Source of the DNA: Dokdonia pacifica | GTDB lineage: Bacteria; Bacteroidota; Bacteroidia; Flavobacteriales; Flavobacteriaceae | Assembly: GCF_900188275.1 (NCBI RefSeq) | Contig: NZ_FZNY01000009.1 | Span: forward strand, 62,001 to 126,000 | Length of the DNA: 64,000 nt | Direction of reading: 5' to 3' | Part shown: in pieces, positions 26,775 through 35,743 of the stretch | Position numbering within the stretch: the stretch's first letter is position 1 | How the letters are laid out: each line of letters opens with the position of its first letter | The notes under the pieces: model-generated | What the model saw: only the letters and a program-made list of their open reading frames with translations | Database searches by the model: none | Told to the model about the DNA's origin: nothing | Position numbers and translations under genes: made by a program

Positions 26775-27536
26775 TCAATCAATCCATGTTTTAAAATCCT
26801 TCACACGTTCTCTACTTACAATAATTTCTTGCTCATTCCAGTTATTGAGCTTGATTTGTAATCGAGAGTTGGTATAGGAAATGATATCATTGATAGCATT
26901 GATATTTATATAAAATTTACGACTTACTCTAAAAAAGGTTTTAGGCTCTAGCTCATCTTCTAGATTTTCTAAAGTTGTATCTAATAGGTAATTTCTTCCT
27001 TCGGTAGTTCCCGCATACGTCCCTTTGTTTTCACTGTAAAAGCACTCTATTTCATCTACAGGAATCATTTTAAGATGTTGTCCAATCTTGGTTGTAAAAC
27101 GACTTTTATATTCACGCTCTACAACGGTAACACCTAATAACTTTTTAATGTCCTCAAAATTCAGTGCTACATCTTGCTGTTTTGGGATACGTTCTTTGTA
27201 TTTCGCGACAGCTTTTTCTAAATCTTCATCATCTATTGGTTTTAAAAGATAGTCCACACTATTTAACTTAAAAGCTTGTAAAGCATACTCATCAAATGCT
27301 GTGGTAAAAATAATAGCGCTTTTTACTTCTACTTGATCAAAAATTTCAAAAGACAGTCCGTCCGATAGTTGAATATCTAAAAAGATAAGATCTGGATGTG
27401 CATTACTTTTGAACCAAGCTACCGCTTCTTCTACAGAATGTAACATCTCATTTACGGTTACATCCAGCTCAGAGAGCATTCTATTTAATCTCCTTGCAGA
27501 TGGTTTTTCATCTTCTATAATCAGTACATTCATCAT
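26775..27536 (-). CDS. LytTR-family response regulator
   Basis: The 253-residue protein has an N-terminal receiver domain (MMNVLIIEDEKPSARRL, phospho-acceptor Asp54 in LIFLDIQLSDG, the conserved Thr in IIFTTAF and Lys in LLKPID) and a C-terminal LytTR DNA-binding domain from about residue 150 (VDEIECFYSENKGTYAGT, FFRVSRKFYININAI). In Flavobacteriia such regulators are usually paired with a histidine kinase, often with 2TM-domain proteins. Five 2TM genes lie upstream on the same strand but no kinase is present in the window. The initiator could be either of the two Met codons. Confidence 0.93.
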   Translation of the reverse strand: MMNVLIIEDEKPSARRLNRMLSELDVTVNEMLHSVEEAVAWFKSNAHPDLIFLDIQLSDGLSFEIFDQVEVKSAIIFTTAFDEYALQAFKLNSVDYLLKPIDDEDLEKAVAKYKERIPKQQDVALNFEDIKKLLGVTVVEREYKSRFTTKIGQHLKMIPVDEIECFYSENKGTYAGTTEGRNYLLDTTLENLEDELEPKTFFRVSRKFYININAINDIISYTNSRLQIKLNNWNEQEIIVSRERVKDFKTWID

Positions 27537-27628
27537 GATTGGTATGCTAAACGTTTTATTAATTCATTTTAAGTGTAAGCCCATATCAAGTAGTCCTTTA
27601 TAAACTATTGATCTTGTGCTTCTAATTT

Positions 27629-27644
27629 CGCTTTCGCGAAAGCG
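27629..27644. repeat. Dispersed palindrome upstream of the LytTR gene
   Basis: CGCTTTCGCGAAAGCG, perfect, between the amidohydrolase stop and the regulator start. Confidence 0.9.
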
Positions 27645-27715
27645 TATACAGATTACTTAACACCCATATACTTTACTATATAAATATAGTTTAATTTGTG
27701 TTTTAGACAGCTTAT

Positions 27716-28849
27716 TTATTTAATAATAACTCCATCTTTCCATATCATTTCTATACTAGAAATATGGTCCATAGCCTCTAAAGGGCTTTTAGAGAGTAAT
27801 AACATATCTGCGATATATCCTTCTTTGATAAAACCTGTATTTCCAATATTGAATTTTGTTGCAGGTAATGAAGTAGCACTTTTTAATACATCTATAGCTG
27901 GAATTCCTGCTTTGCTAAAAAAGATAAGCTCTTTATACAAATCGGTTCCCATATTGATTTCTGCATTTGGAGGATCTGTTCCTGCTAAAATAGGGATTCC
28001 AGCATCATACAATCGCTTTACTTCTTTTAATAATGCCTCTTCTACTTTTGCTGTTTCTTCTGCTGTTTTTCCATAAAAAAGAGGCTGTACCAGTACATTG
28101 GTTAATACTGTAGGGATAACAAAAAAGTTTTGATTTTTTACTAAGTCATCTAATTGTTCTTGTGGTAATTGCCCATCTCCCCAGATGTGCACCAAACCAT
28201 CGGCACCATTTGACAAAACTTTATAGGCATCTTCTTTTTTAGAAATATGTGCCACTGCCACTTTATTTTGTGCATGCGCTTCTTCTATAAGTGCCTTTGC
28301 TATTTCATGAGAAATGGTCGTTTTCCAAGGTTCTACAATAATCTTAATATGATCTACGCCAGCTTCTACTCTATCGGCAATCCATTGTTTTGCGTCTTCA
28401 GGTTTTTCTAAGGTAGGTACTTCAAAACCATACTGTGTTCCATGACCGCCAGGGGCTGTTGCAGCATACCCAGCTCTGTACAAACGTGCGGTTCCTTCTT
28501 GATCACGCATATTTGTCATATAATGTTGCATCGTTTCTAGCCCATGCATGTCTAATAAATTCAATACACCTGCTTTTGCAGCTTCATATAATTGTGGTAC
28601 CATAAATGAATGTACGTGGCAATTGGTAAGTGCTGGCATTAAAAATCTTCCATTTCCTTCGACTATTTTGTGATCGCCTTGAATATCCTTCCCTACTTTT
28701 TTGACAATACCTTCTTCTATAAGTACAGAGGTATTCTCTATAACGGTTTCTCCATCAAACAACGTCACATTTTTTATCACAAAAGACTCTTGTGCTTGAA
28801 TTCCTAAAAATGTAAACCAAATGATGACAATGGTGCTATACAACTTCAT
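27716..28849 (-). CDS. Exported amidohydrolase
   Basis: The 377-residue protein begins with a signal peptide (MKLYSTIVIIWFTFLGIQA) and continues as a metal-dependent amidohydrolase: the composite beta domain around FDGETVIENTSVLIEEG, the metal-binding NCHVH near residue 76, a Lys in DHIKIIVEPW that could bridge two metals, later His residues in VAVAHISKK and LVHIWGDG, the catalytic Asp in LAGTDPP, and the closing GFIKEGYIADMLLL. Substrates in this group include imidazolonepropionate-like compounds and dipeptides; this one is exported, so a peptide or xenobiotic is more likely. It lies between the 2TM genes and the LytTR gene. Confidence 0.85.
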   Translation of the reverse strand: MKLYSTIVIIWFTFLGIQAQESFVIKNVTLFDGETVIENTSVLIEEGIVKKVGKDIQGDHKIVEGNGRFLMPALTNCHVHSFMVPQLYEAAKAGVLNLLDMHGLETMQHYMTNMRDQEGTARLYRAGYAATAPGGHGTQYGFEVPTLEKPEDAKQWIADRVEAGVDHIKIIVEPWKTTISHEIAKALIEEAHAQNKVAVAHISKKEDAYKVLSNGADGLVHIWGDGQLPQEQLDDLVKNQNFFVIPTVLTNVLVQPLFYGKTAEETAKVEEALLKEVKRLYDAGIPILAGTDPPNAEINMGTDLYKELIFFSKAGIPAIDVLKSATSLPATKFNIGNTGFIKEGYIADMLLLSKSPLEAMDHISSIEMIWKDGVIIK

Positions 28850-28910
28850 AATATGTTATTTTTTGATTGATTATTACTTTTCATTCCCTTGAAAAAGGAT
28901 ATTATTTATG

Positions 28911-29246
28911 TTATTTCTTACTATTACTTACAGAATCTTCTTCTTCTGATTCCATATATTCTTGGATCTTACGTTCTTCCCACTTTTTGTAAAAACTATT
29001 ATAATGCACTTTTTTAAATACATATAACCAATGCATCAACAAACCTATTCCCCATAAAACGGGAGTAATTAACCGTGCCCAAAATGGAATATAAGAGGTA
29101 AACTCTCCGCCATCAAAAACACCTGCATAAAACAATTGTTCTGCGGCACAAAAAAAGATATAGGCAAATAAGTGTGAATACCATCCTTTTTCATTTTGTA
29201 TTTGTTTTTTGACGCGTTCGTATTTTTCTTCGTCTCTATGATTCAT
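28911..29246 (-). CDS. 2TM domain protein, fifth of the tandem set
   Basis: The start at 29246 (MNHRDEEKYERVKKQ) makes this align with its neighbours; an upstream ATG at 29297 would overlap the preceding gene and add an unrelated leader. The 111-residue protein has the two-helix 2TM domain: WYSHLFAYIFFCAAEQLFY and ARLITPVLWGIGLLMHWLY, then the shared FKKVHYNSFYKKWEERKIQEYM tail. In this family the domain is also found at the N-terminus of histidine kinases. It is a recent duplicate of the two genes before it. Confidence 0.82.
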   Translation of the reverse strand: MNHRDEEKYERVKKQIQNEKGWYSHLFAYIFFCAAEQLFYAGVFDGGEFTSYIPFWARLITPVLWGIGLLMHWLYVFKKVHYNSFYKKWEERKIQEYMESEEEDSVSNSKK

Positions 29247-29262
29247 TTTGAAATACTTTTCA

Positions 29263-29616
29263 TTACTTATTTTTTGAAGACCTCTTTTTGATGACATGAG
29301 AAAAATCTTCTTCCTCTTCCTCCATAAACTGCTTTATTTTACGAGCTTCCCATTCCTTATAAAATTTTAGAGAACTAACTTTCTTAAATACTTTAATCCA
29401 ATGCCCCAATAATCCAATACCCCAGAAAAAAGGAGTTGTAAAATGAACCCACCAAGGCATGTATCCAGTAATGCTACCATCATCAAATAGTCCAAAATAA
29501 AATAACTGTAATAGTGTATTAATCACTAAGTAGATAAAGAGGTGTGAATACCATCCTTTTTCATCTGCTATTTGTTTTTTTGCTCGTTGTAATTTTTCTT
29601 GATCTACAGCTGCCAT
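29263..29616 (-). CDS. 2TM domain protein, fourth of the tandem set
   Basis: A 117-residue protein with the same plan: MAAVDQEKLQRAKKQ, WYSHLFIYLVINTLLQLFY (first membrane helix), WVHFTTPFFWGIGLLGHWI (second), then FYKEWEARKIKQFMEEEEEDF and a basic end. It is close to the genes on both sides, so it arose by tandem duplication. The gap to the previous gene is 27 bases. Confidence 0.85.
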   Translation of the reverse strand: MAAVDQEKLQRAKKQIADEKGWYSHLFIYLVINTLLQLFYFGLFDDGSITGYMPWWVHFTTPFFWGIGLLGHWIKVFKKVSSLKFYKEWEARKIKQFMEEEEEDFSHVIKKRSSKNK

Positions 29617-29643
29617 CTTCTTTTACTTTTTAATTGTCCTCTT

Positions 29644-29979
29644 TTATTTTCTAATCGTACGTATAAAATCCTCTTCTTCCTCTTCCATGTACTCTCTGAT
29701 TTTACGCTCTTCCCATCTATTGTAAAAATTTGTGAAACGTACTTTTTTAAATGCATATAACCAGTGTACAAAGACATTAAGTCCCCAGAAAAATGGGGTC
29801 GTAAAACGTACCCACCATGGAATATACTGCGTAAACTCTCCGTCATCAAAAATGCCTGCATAAAATAATTGCAATAGTATATTTACAGTGATATAAATGA
29901 AAAGGTGTGAATACCATATTTTTTCATTTTCAACTTGTTTTTTTACACGTTCGTATTTTTCCTGATCTATAGCTGCCAT
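29644..29979 (-). CDS. 2TM domain protein, third of the tandem set
   Basis: From the ATG at 29979 (MAAIDQEKYERV) the protein has 111 residues with two membrane helices and the FYNRWEERKIREYMEEEEEDF tail. The start codon overlaps the TAA stop of the preceding gene in TAATG, which favours this start over one three codons upstream and indicates coupled translation. Confidence 0.85.
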   Translation of the reverse strand: MAAIDQEKYERVKKQVENEKIWYSHLFIYITVNILLQLFYAGIFDDGEFTQYIPWWVRFTTPFFWGLNVFVHWLYAFKKVRFTNFYNRWEERKIREYMEEEEEDFIRTIRK

Positions 29980-30287
29980 TAGAACCAATTTTGACTATTT
30001 CTATTTTCCTTTTCCATTTGCTCGCGAATTTTACGTTGCTCCCAGTTTCTACCTAAAAATAAGTCTGTTCCGAAGAGTTTAAATGCTTCTATCACGATGC
30101 CTAATCCCCAAAATCCAATAATCCATAAAAACCAAGGGTATCGTAATCCATTTGAATAATAATTAAATCCTAAGAATATAATCCCAAATAAAAGGAAACT
30201 TCCTAATTTACCGTAAAACTTTCTAAGTGCTGCTACACGTGCTCTCGCTCTTGCGTATTTATCTTCTTGATATTCCATAGTTTCCAT
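29979..30287 (-). CDS. 2TM domain protein, second of the tandem set
   Basis: A 102-residue divergent member: basic N-terminus (YARARARVAALRKFYGKL), two hydrophobic segments (SFLLFGIIFLGFNYY and WFLWIIGFWGLGIVIEAF) and the WEQRKIREQMEKEN tail. It starts two bases after the first gene of the set and ends by overlapping the start of the third. Confidence 0.8.
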   Translation of the reverse strand: METMEYQEDKYARARARVAALRKFYGKLGSFLLFGIIFLGFNYYSNGLRYPWFLWIIGFWGLGIVIEAFKLFGTDLFLGRNWEQRKIREQMEKENRNSQNWF

Positions 30288-30289
30288 TT

Positions 30290-30571
30290 TTAAAATTCAT
30301 CATCACGTAATAATTCTTCTATTTTACGCTTCTCCCAATCTTTATTAAATAAAGGGCTCCATCCAAAAGTTTGAAATGCATGACACAACACGCCTATACC
30401 CCATCCTGCTATTGGAAATATGGCCCAAAAAAATGAAGTGGTATAATAATTAATAACAATAAATGTAGGCACCATAAATAAGTATACGATTAAGTGCGTA
30501 TAAAATTCTTTTATTTCAGCTACATATGCTTTTGCTCTGTCATATTTATGTTGTTGGTGTATATCGTTCAT
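30290..30571 (-). CDS. 2TM domain protein, first of the tandem set
   Basis: The 93-residue first member: HKYDRAKAYVAEIKEFYTHLIVYLFMVPTFIVINYY, then FFWAIFPIAGWGIGVLCHAFQTFG, and the WEKRKIEELL tail. It is the most upstream gene and so the likely site of the promoter for the five-gene run. The ATG is followed by a short polar leader consistent with a cytoplasmic N-terminus. Confidence 0.82.
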   Translation of the reverse strand: MNDIHQQHKYDRAKAYVAEIKEFYTHLIVYLFMVPTFIVINYYTTSFFWAIFPIAGWGIGVLCHAFQTFGWSPLFNKDWEKRKIEELLRDDEF

Positions 30572-30856
30572 GATTCCTGTGTTTTAAAATTACGATGTAA
30601 AGATGATATAATCTAGTATTCTTAAAAAGTAAGAGTCACCCAACTGTTATTTTTTTAGGATGAATTGCAAAAAATAGTATCAAAATTGATTAACACTCAT
30701 AAGACATAGCTAAACATTTCTTTTTCAATAGCTTTAAAAAACACATGTATATGCTCGTAAATTGTCTATAAGTAATGATTTATCGGCACTCACCATAAAC
30801 CACTTAAGGGAAACTATATTCGTAGTATACAATTTCAGATAGTACGTGATACACTA

Positions 30857-30968
30857 TAGATTTGATTTTACATCACTATAAGATTGACCTGACAATCTTT
30901 ATATAAAATACTATTTTGAATTCCATATACACTAAACTTGTAAAACGGGCTGAGCCCGTTTTACTTTT
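30857..30968 (+). ncRNA. Candidate small RNA
   Basis: TAGATTTG at 30857-30864 fits the Bacteroidota -7 box, though no TTG sits at the right distance. About 95 bases downstream end in a strong hairpin and T-rich tail. An internal hairpin is formed by AAGATTG and CAATCTT (30880-30899). The nearest plus-strand gene upstream ends at 26710, so the terminator needs a local transcript. Confidence 0.4.
30942..30968 (+). terminator. Orphan hairpin terminator
   Basis: AAAACGGGC (30942-30950) pairs with GCCCGTTTT (30954-30962) across TGA, followed by a T-rich stretch. There is no plus-strand gene ending nearby. Confidence 0.75.
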
Positions 30969-31006
30969 ATATATACGATGCAAGATTCCTAATGTTTTAT
31001 GTCTAA

Positions 31007-31028
31007 TTACGCTTTCGCGAAAGCGTAA
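31007..31028. repeat. Dispersed palindrome, 22-base perfect copy, before uvrB
   Basis: Perfectly symmetric from TTACGC to GCGTAA, 31 bases before the uvrB start; the longest perfect copy in the window. Confidence 0.92.
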
Positions 31029-31059
31029 AAAGCCTTAATTTAGCATAGCTACTGTATCT

Positions 31060-33060
31060 ATGAAATTCAAACTACAATCCGACTTTAAACCTACTGGAGA
31101 TCAACCTACTGCTATCAAATCTCTTGTAGAAGGTCTTGAAGCGCAAGAAACCTATCAAACATTACTTGGAGTTACAGGTAGTGGAAAGACATTTACTGTT
31201 GCAAATGTGATTGAACATGTTCAAAAACCTACCTTAGTTTTAGCACATAATAAGACACTTGCAGCACAGTTATACAGTGAGTTTAAGGCTTTTTTTCCAG
31301 AGAATGCGGTAGAGTATTTTGTCTCGTATTACGATTACTATCAACCTGAAGCATTTATTCCTTCATCGGGTGTATACATAGAGAAAGATCTTTCTATTAA
31401 TGATGAGATTGAGAAAATGCGATTGAGCACCACCTCTTCCCTACTTTCTGGAAGGCGCGATGTACTGGTAGTGGCTTCAGTTTCTTGTTTATATGGTATT
31501 GGAAACCCCGCCGAATTTCAGAAAAATGTCATTGAGATCAAACGCGATCAGATTATTGCGCGTACCATGTTATTAAAACAGCTTGTACAAGGTCTTTATA
31601 GCCGTACGGAAATGGAGTTTGGACGTGGTAATTTTAGAATCAAAGGAGATATTGTTGAGATCTTTCCTGGGTATGCAGATATTGCATTTAGAGTTCATTT
31701 TTTTGGAGATGAGATTGAAGAGATAGAAGCTTTTGACCCTAAAACAAGTGAGGTGATTGAAAAATACGAACAGCTTCGTATTTACCCTGCAAATATGTTT
31801 GTGACCTCTCCTGAAGTACTTCAGGGAGCTATTAATCAAATAGGAGAAGATCTTGTAAAACAGGTTGATTATTTTAAAGAAATAGGAAGACACTTAGAAG
31901 CCAAACGACTGGACGAACGGACTAATTTTGACTTGGAGATGATTCGCGAACTTGGGTATTGTTCTGGAATAGAGAATTACTCTCGCTATCTGGATGGAAG
32001 AGAACCAGGCACGCGTCCATTCTGTTTACTAGACTACTTCCCAGAAGACTATCTAATGGTGGTAGATGAAAGTCATGTAACCGTTTCTCAAGTAAGTGCG
32101 ATGTATGGAGGTGATAGAAGTCGTAAAGAAAATCTCGTCGAATATGGGTTCAGACTCCCTGCAGCTATGGATAATAGACCGTTAAAGTTTGAAGAATGGG
32201 AACTACTTCAAAATCAAGTGATCTATGTCTCTGCAACTCCTGCTGATTATGAATTACAAAAATCGGAAGGCGCCTATGTAGAACAAATCATTCGGCCTAC
32301 AGGACTTTTAGATCCTGTGGTAGAAGTACGTCCAAGTCTCAATCAAATAGATGACCTCATCGAAGAGATTAATAAAGTAGTAGAGCGTGATGAGCGTGTA
32401 TTGGTCACAACATTGACCAAACGAATGGCTGAAGAATTGACCAAATACCTTGTTCGTATTGATATCCGTACACGATATATTCACTCAGATGTAGATACCT
32501 TAGAACGTGTTGAGATTATGCAAGATCTTCGTAAAGGGCTCTATGATGTATTGGTGGGAGTTAACTTATTGCGTGAAGGTCTTGATTTACCCGAAGTTTC
32601 ATTGGTGGCGATACTTGACGCAGATAAAGAAGGGTTTTTACGCAGCAAGCGTTCGCTGACACAAACCATAGGGCGTGCTGCTCGTAACGTAAATGGGAAA
32701 GCTATTATGTATGCAGATAAGATCACTAGAAGTATGCAAGAAACCATAGATGGCAGTGATTATCGTAGAACTAAACAGATTGCATATAACGATGCTCACG
32801 GACTCAAACCGCAAGCAATTAAAAAGAGTTTAGATAATGCGCTTACGCGAAAAGCAACCTATACTGTAGAAGCGCAAAACCTTATTGATCTCGCTGCTGA
32901 AGATGCCGCAACTTATCAAACCAAACCAGAAATAGAAAAAAGCATTAGAGATACCCGAAAAGCTATGGAAGCTGCGGCTAAAGAATTGGACTTTATGCAA
33001 GCTGCTAAACTACGTGATCAGATTAAGGTACTTCAAGAAAAATTAAAGGAACTAGCATAA
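31060..33060 (+). CDS. uvrB: UvrABC system protein B
   Basis: The 666-residue damage-recognition helicase of nucleotide excision repair. Landmarks: TGDQPTAI near the N-terminus, LLGVTGSGKTFT (Walker A, about 36-47), the damage-contacting beta-hairpin region FVSYYDYYQPEAFIP, DESHVTVSQVSAMYGGDRSRKENLVEYGFRLPAAMDNRPL, helicase motifs LREGLDLPEVSLVAILDADKEGFLRS and QTIGRAARN, and the C-terminal UVR domain (EAAAKELDFMQAAKLRDQIKVLQEKL) that contacts UvrC. Length is typical. It is a single gene. Confidence 0.97.
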   Translation: MKFKLQSDFKPTGDQPTAIKSLVEGLEAQETYQTLLGVTGSGKTFTVANVIEHVQKPTLVLAHNKTLAAQLYSEFKAFFPENAVEYFVSYYDYYQPEAFIPSSGVYIEKDLSINDEIEKMRLSTTSSLLSGRRDVLVVASVSCLYGIGNPAEFQKNVIEIKRDQIIARTMLLKQLVQGLYSRTEMEFGRGNFRIKGDIVEIFPGYADIAFRVHFFGDEIEEIEAFDPKTSEVIEKYEQLRIYPANMFVTSPEVLQGAINQIGEDLVKQVDYFKEIGRHLEAKRLDERTNFDLEMIRELGYCSGIENYSRYLDGREPGTRPFCLLDYFPEDYLMVVDESHVTVSQVSAMYGGDRSRKENLVEYGFRLPAAMDNRPLKFEEWELLQNQVIYVSATPADYELQKSEGAYVEQIIRPTGLLDPVVEVRPSLNQIDDLIEEINKVVERDERVLVTTLTKRMAEELTKYLVRIDIRTRYIHSDVDTLERVEIMQDLRKGLYDVLVGVNLLREGLDLPEVSLVAILDADKEGFLRSKRSLTQTIGRAARNVNGKAIMYADKITRSMQETIDGSDYRRTKQIAYNDAHGLKPQAIKKSLDNALTRKATYTVEAQNLIDLAAEDAATYQTKPEIEKSIRDTRKAMEAAAKELDFMQAAKLRDQIKVLQEKLKELA

Positions 33061-33124
33061 ACTTCTAAGATAGCTGGTATTCGTATATTAGTAAACACTA
33101 ACATAAGAACCTCCTTTCTTGAAT

Positions 33125-35743
33125 ATGTACATCTCATTTCTAAAGAGACGCATACTTTTTTCTTTTGTATGCATTCTAGCATGTATCTGGAATGTAGGCA
33201 TTCTCAACGCTCAGAATACACCTTCTTCTGAAAAAGAAACAGCAAATCATTATTTCGCGCAAGCAAAAGAAGCATTACAATCTAGAGATACAGAAACAGC
33301 GCTTCCGCTAATTTATAAAGCAGATTCTCTATACCAAAAATTGGCATTTCCGGAAGAAATAATCGAAACAAAATTGCTAGAGTATCGATGTTTTCATTTT
33401 TTAAAACCAATATCTGAATGGAGCACACCCCTATATCAAGCATTATCTTTTGAAAAGAAACTAGAAAAACCTAGTATGACAAAGGTAAAATTATATGCCG
33501 CATTAAGTACCAATGCGAGTCTTAATAACCAGTCTACTGTTGCTCATTATTATGGTTCAAAAGCATTAAGTTTACTTCAAGGAGAACACCTCATTAAAGA
33601 CCCTGAATACCAAGCTTTCTATATGTCCATTTTATATAGAATGGGAAAAACAGAAGAGCGTCAATACAATTATAAAAAAGCTGAAAATTTCTATAGCCAA
33701 TCATTAGAAAAAGCTAGAAGACATGAACTCCCCTTTTATTTAAGTTATGGAGGGCTTTTTAAAACCTATACACTTACCAATCAGCATCAGAAGATTATAG
33801 AAATGGTTGAAGAATTTGAAGCTAAGAAGTATGCACAGTCACAACCAGCATTCTTTGTCTATGATTTTTATTCTTACCATATAGATTATTTAATAAAAAA
33901 TAGCCTCTATGATAAAGCCATGAAACAGTCTTTGGCATTAAAAAAACTCCGAAATACCGACAAATTTAAATCCCATTTTTATGAATGGTTTTTAAGCGAA
34001 CGTATTGCTGACATTCATAATTTCCAAGGAAATCATCAGGAAGCAATCAACGAGTTACTCAGTACAAAAGCATTGCAAGAATCTCTAGAAATCAGAAATG
34101 TAGAAAGAGCTGCACTTCTAATTAAACTAGCGAAATACTATTTGAATCTTAATGATTATAAAAATGCCCAATATTACAGTGAAGAAGCACTTACAGTAAA
34201 TACTCAAACACAACGTGACACCACGGCATTTCACATGCCTCTAGACCTAGATAATATTAAAAAAGCGCATAAAAACATATTGCTAGATAATCTATTATTT
34301 AAAGCGCAACTCGCTGAAAAATTATATGCAAAAACAAAAAACAACAGCTATTTAAAAACCAAAAAACAATCCTATACTACTGCGCATGAATTGATTAAAC
34401 GGATGGGCAAATTGAGTGATGAAGATGCTTTTCTAGATGAGACACAGTTCAAGAATGTATATGGTAATTTGATGCAATTATACCAACAAGAATGGCAAAC
34501 CAATAAAGACCAAAAAACTTTTGATAGTGCTTTAGAATTACGACTACAAAGTCAATATGTTACAATTCTTAATGAACTTAAAGATGCGCAACAACGCAAG
34601 GATATTGATTCCATTCCATTTATTAAAAACAGTAGAACCACGTACCAAGGATATAATAAAATATACTATTTCTGGGGACAAGAAGCTATCTATGTACTAC
34701 ACGAAAATAACACGATACAACATTTTGATAAAATACCACTTACAACACAGTTAGAAGAAGCTATTGATATAGTGAGTACTGAAGTTCGTAAAATAGATAC
34801 TATAAGAAATCATAAAGCACATCAACTTATATATGAAAAACTCTTAGAAAAATACATACAACCTGATTTAAAAACAGCTGTATTACTAGATGATAAATTA
34901 CATCTTATTCCTATGTCTTCTTTATGGATAGCAGGAGAGAAACAGTATCTATTAGATAAAACTAGTATCATACATATCACCACAGCACTACCTACAAAAG
35001 AAACATCACAATCTGAGAAAGCATTACTCATGGCTCCCTTTGCGACACACGAAGGTATTTTTAATAACCGCCTTGCAAAAAGTGCTGATGAAATAAATGC
35101 CATCACCCCTTATTTTAATCATACAACCTACCTAGATCAACAAGCAACAAAAAATGTGTTTCTTGATCAGCTAGCCACTTCTTCCATTATCCATTTGGCT
35201 ACACATGCCATAGCAAATACAGAAGATCCGTTACTAAGTACAATTCAGTTTTATGAAGAAGCATCGTTAGATCCAACAAAAACAAGCTTGACATTACCCG
35301 AAATTTATAACCTAAATCTCAATGCAGATTTAGTAACATTAAGTGCATGTGAAACCGGTATTGGGAAAGAAATTAAAGGGAAAGGAGTACAAAGTATGGC
35401 AAATGCTTTTACGCATGCTGGCGCGGCAAGTACCGTCATGAGTTTATGGAAAGTACCAGATACAGAAACCACTACGATTATGGCGGGTTTCTATAACTAT
35501 CTTCATAAAGGCATGCCTAAAGATGAAGCATTACGTCAAGCGAAACTGGCGTATATAAATTCTCAAAAAGACTATCCAGCTTTACAGCACCCTTATTATT
35601 GGTCTGGTTTTGTGATTTCTGGAAATCCTAAAACGATACAACATCAAGAATTCCCTTGGAAAAAATGGGGCCTCATTCTAGGAGGTGTTTTCATTCTCCT
35701 ACTTCTCTTTAAAAAGCCATTATTACAATTGATCAAGAAGTAA
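33125..35743 (+). CDS. Exported TPR protein with C-terminal CHAT protease domain
   Basis: From ATG 33125 the protein has 872 residues; an in-frame TTG at 33119 is less likely. Residues 1-30 form a signal peptide (RRILFSFVCILACIWNVGILNA). Residues about 35-400 are tetratricopeptide-type helices. From about 560 to 845 lies a CHAT domain, a caspase-like cysteine protease fold, with catalytic His in IIHLATHAI (about 697) and Cys in TLSACETG (about 742) both present. A membrane helix (LILGGVFILLLLF) closes the protein, so it should be anchored with the protease outside the cytoplasm. Its 3' end overlaps the convergent anti-sigma/TPR gene by 21 bases. Confidence 0.9.
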   Translation: MYISFLKRRILFSFVCILACIWNVGILNAQNTPSSEKETANHYFAQAKEALQSRDTETALPLIYKADSLYQKLAFPEEIIETKLLEYRCFHFLKPISEWSTPLYQALSFEKKLEKPSMTKVKLYAALSTNASLNNQSTVAHYYGSKALSLLQGEHLIKDPEYQAFYMSILYRMGKTEERQYNYKKAENFYSQSLEKARRHELPFYLSYGGLFKTYTLTNQHQKIIEMVEEFEAKKYAQSQPAFFVYDFYSYHIDYLIKNSLYDKAMKQSLALKKLRNTDKFKSHFYEWFLSERIADIHNFQGNHQEAINELLSTKALQESLEIRNVERAALLIKLAKYYLNLNDYKNAQYYSEEALTVNTQTQRDTTAFHMPLDLDNIKKAHKNILLDNLLFKAQLAEKLYAKTKNNSYLKTKKQSYTTAHELIKRMGKLSDEDAFLDETQFKNVYGNLMQLYQQEWQTNKDQKTFDSALELRLQSQYVTILNELKDAQQRKDIDSIPFIKNSRTTYQGYNKIYYFWGQEAIYVLHENNTIQHFDKIPLTTQLEEAIDIVSTEVRKIDTIRNHKAHQLIYEKLLEKYIQPDLKTAVLLDDKLHLIPMSSLWIAGEKQYLLDKTSIIHITTALPTKETSQSEKALLMAPFATHEGIFNNRLAKSADEINAITPYFNHTTYLDQQATKNVFLDQLATSSIIHLATHAIANTEDPLLSTIQFYEEASLDPTKTSLTLPEIYNLNLNADLVTLSACETGIGKEIKGKGVQSMANAFTHAGAASTVMSLWKVPDTETTTIMAGFYNYLHKGMPKDEALRQAKLAYINSQKDYPALQHPYYWSGFVISGNPKTIQHQEFPWKKWGLILGGVFILLLLFKKPLLQLIKK

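Larger units (their letters stand above)
30572..31059. other. Large spacer with a candidate small RNA
   Basis: No coding sequence is seen in 488 bases. It contains a TAnnTTTG box at 30857, a stem-loop at 30880-30899, a strong terminator at 30942-30968, and the palindrome at 31007. The left part (30572-30850) holds nothing recognised. Confidence 0.6.

Noticed and set aside
29604-29861. Open frame overlapping the third 2TM gene
   Set aside because: It is an alternative frame of a clear 2TM gene on the same strand; no 2TM features and no own start context.
32838-32858. GCGCTTACGCGAAAAGC in uvrB as a palindrome copy
   Set aside because: Only a partial, asymmetric match within a conserved coding region; too weak to count.
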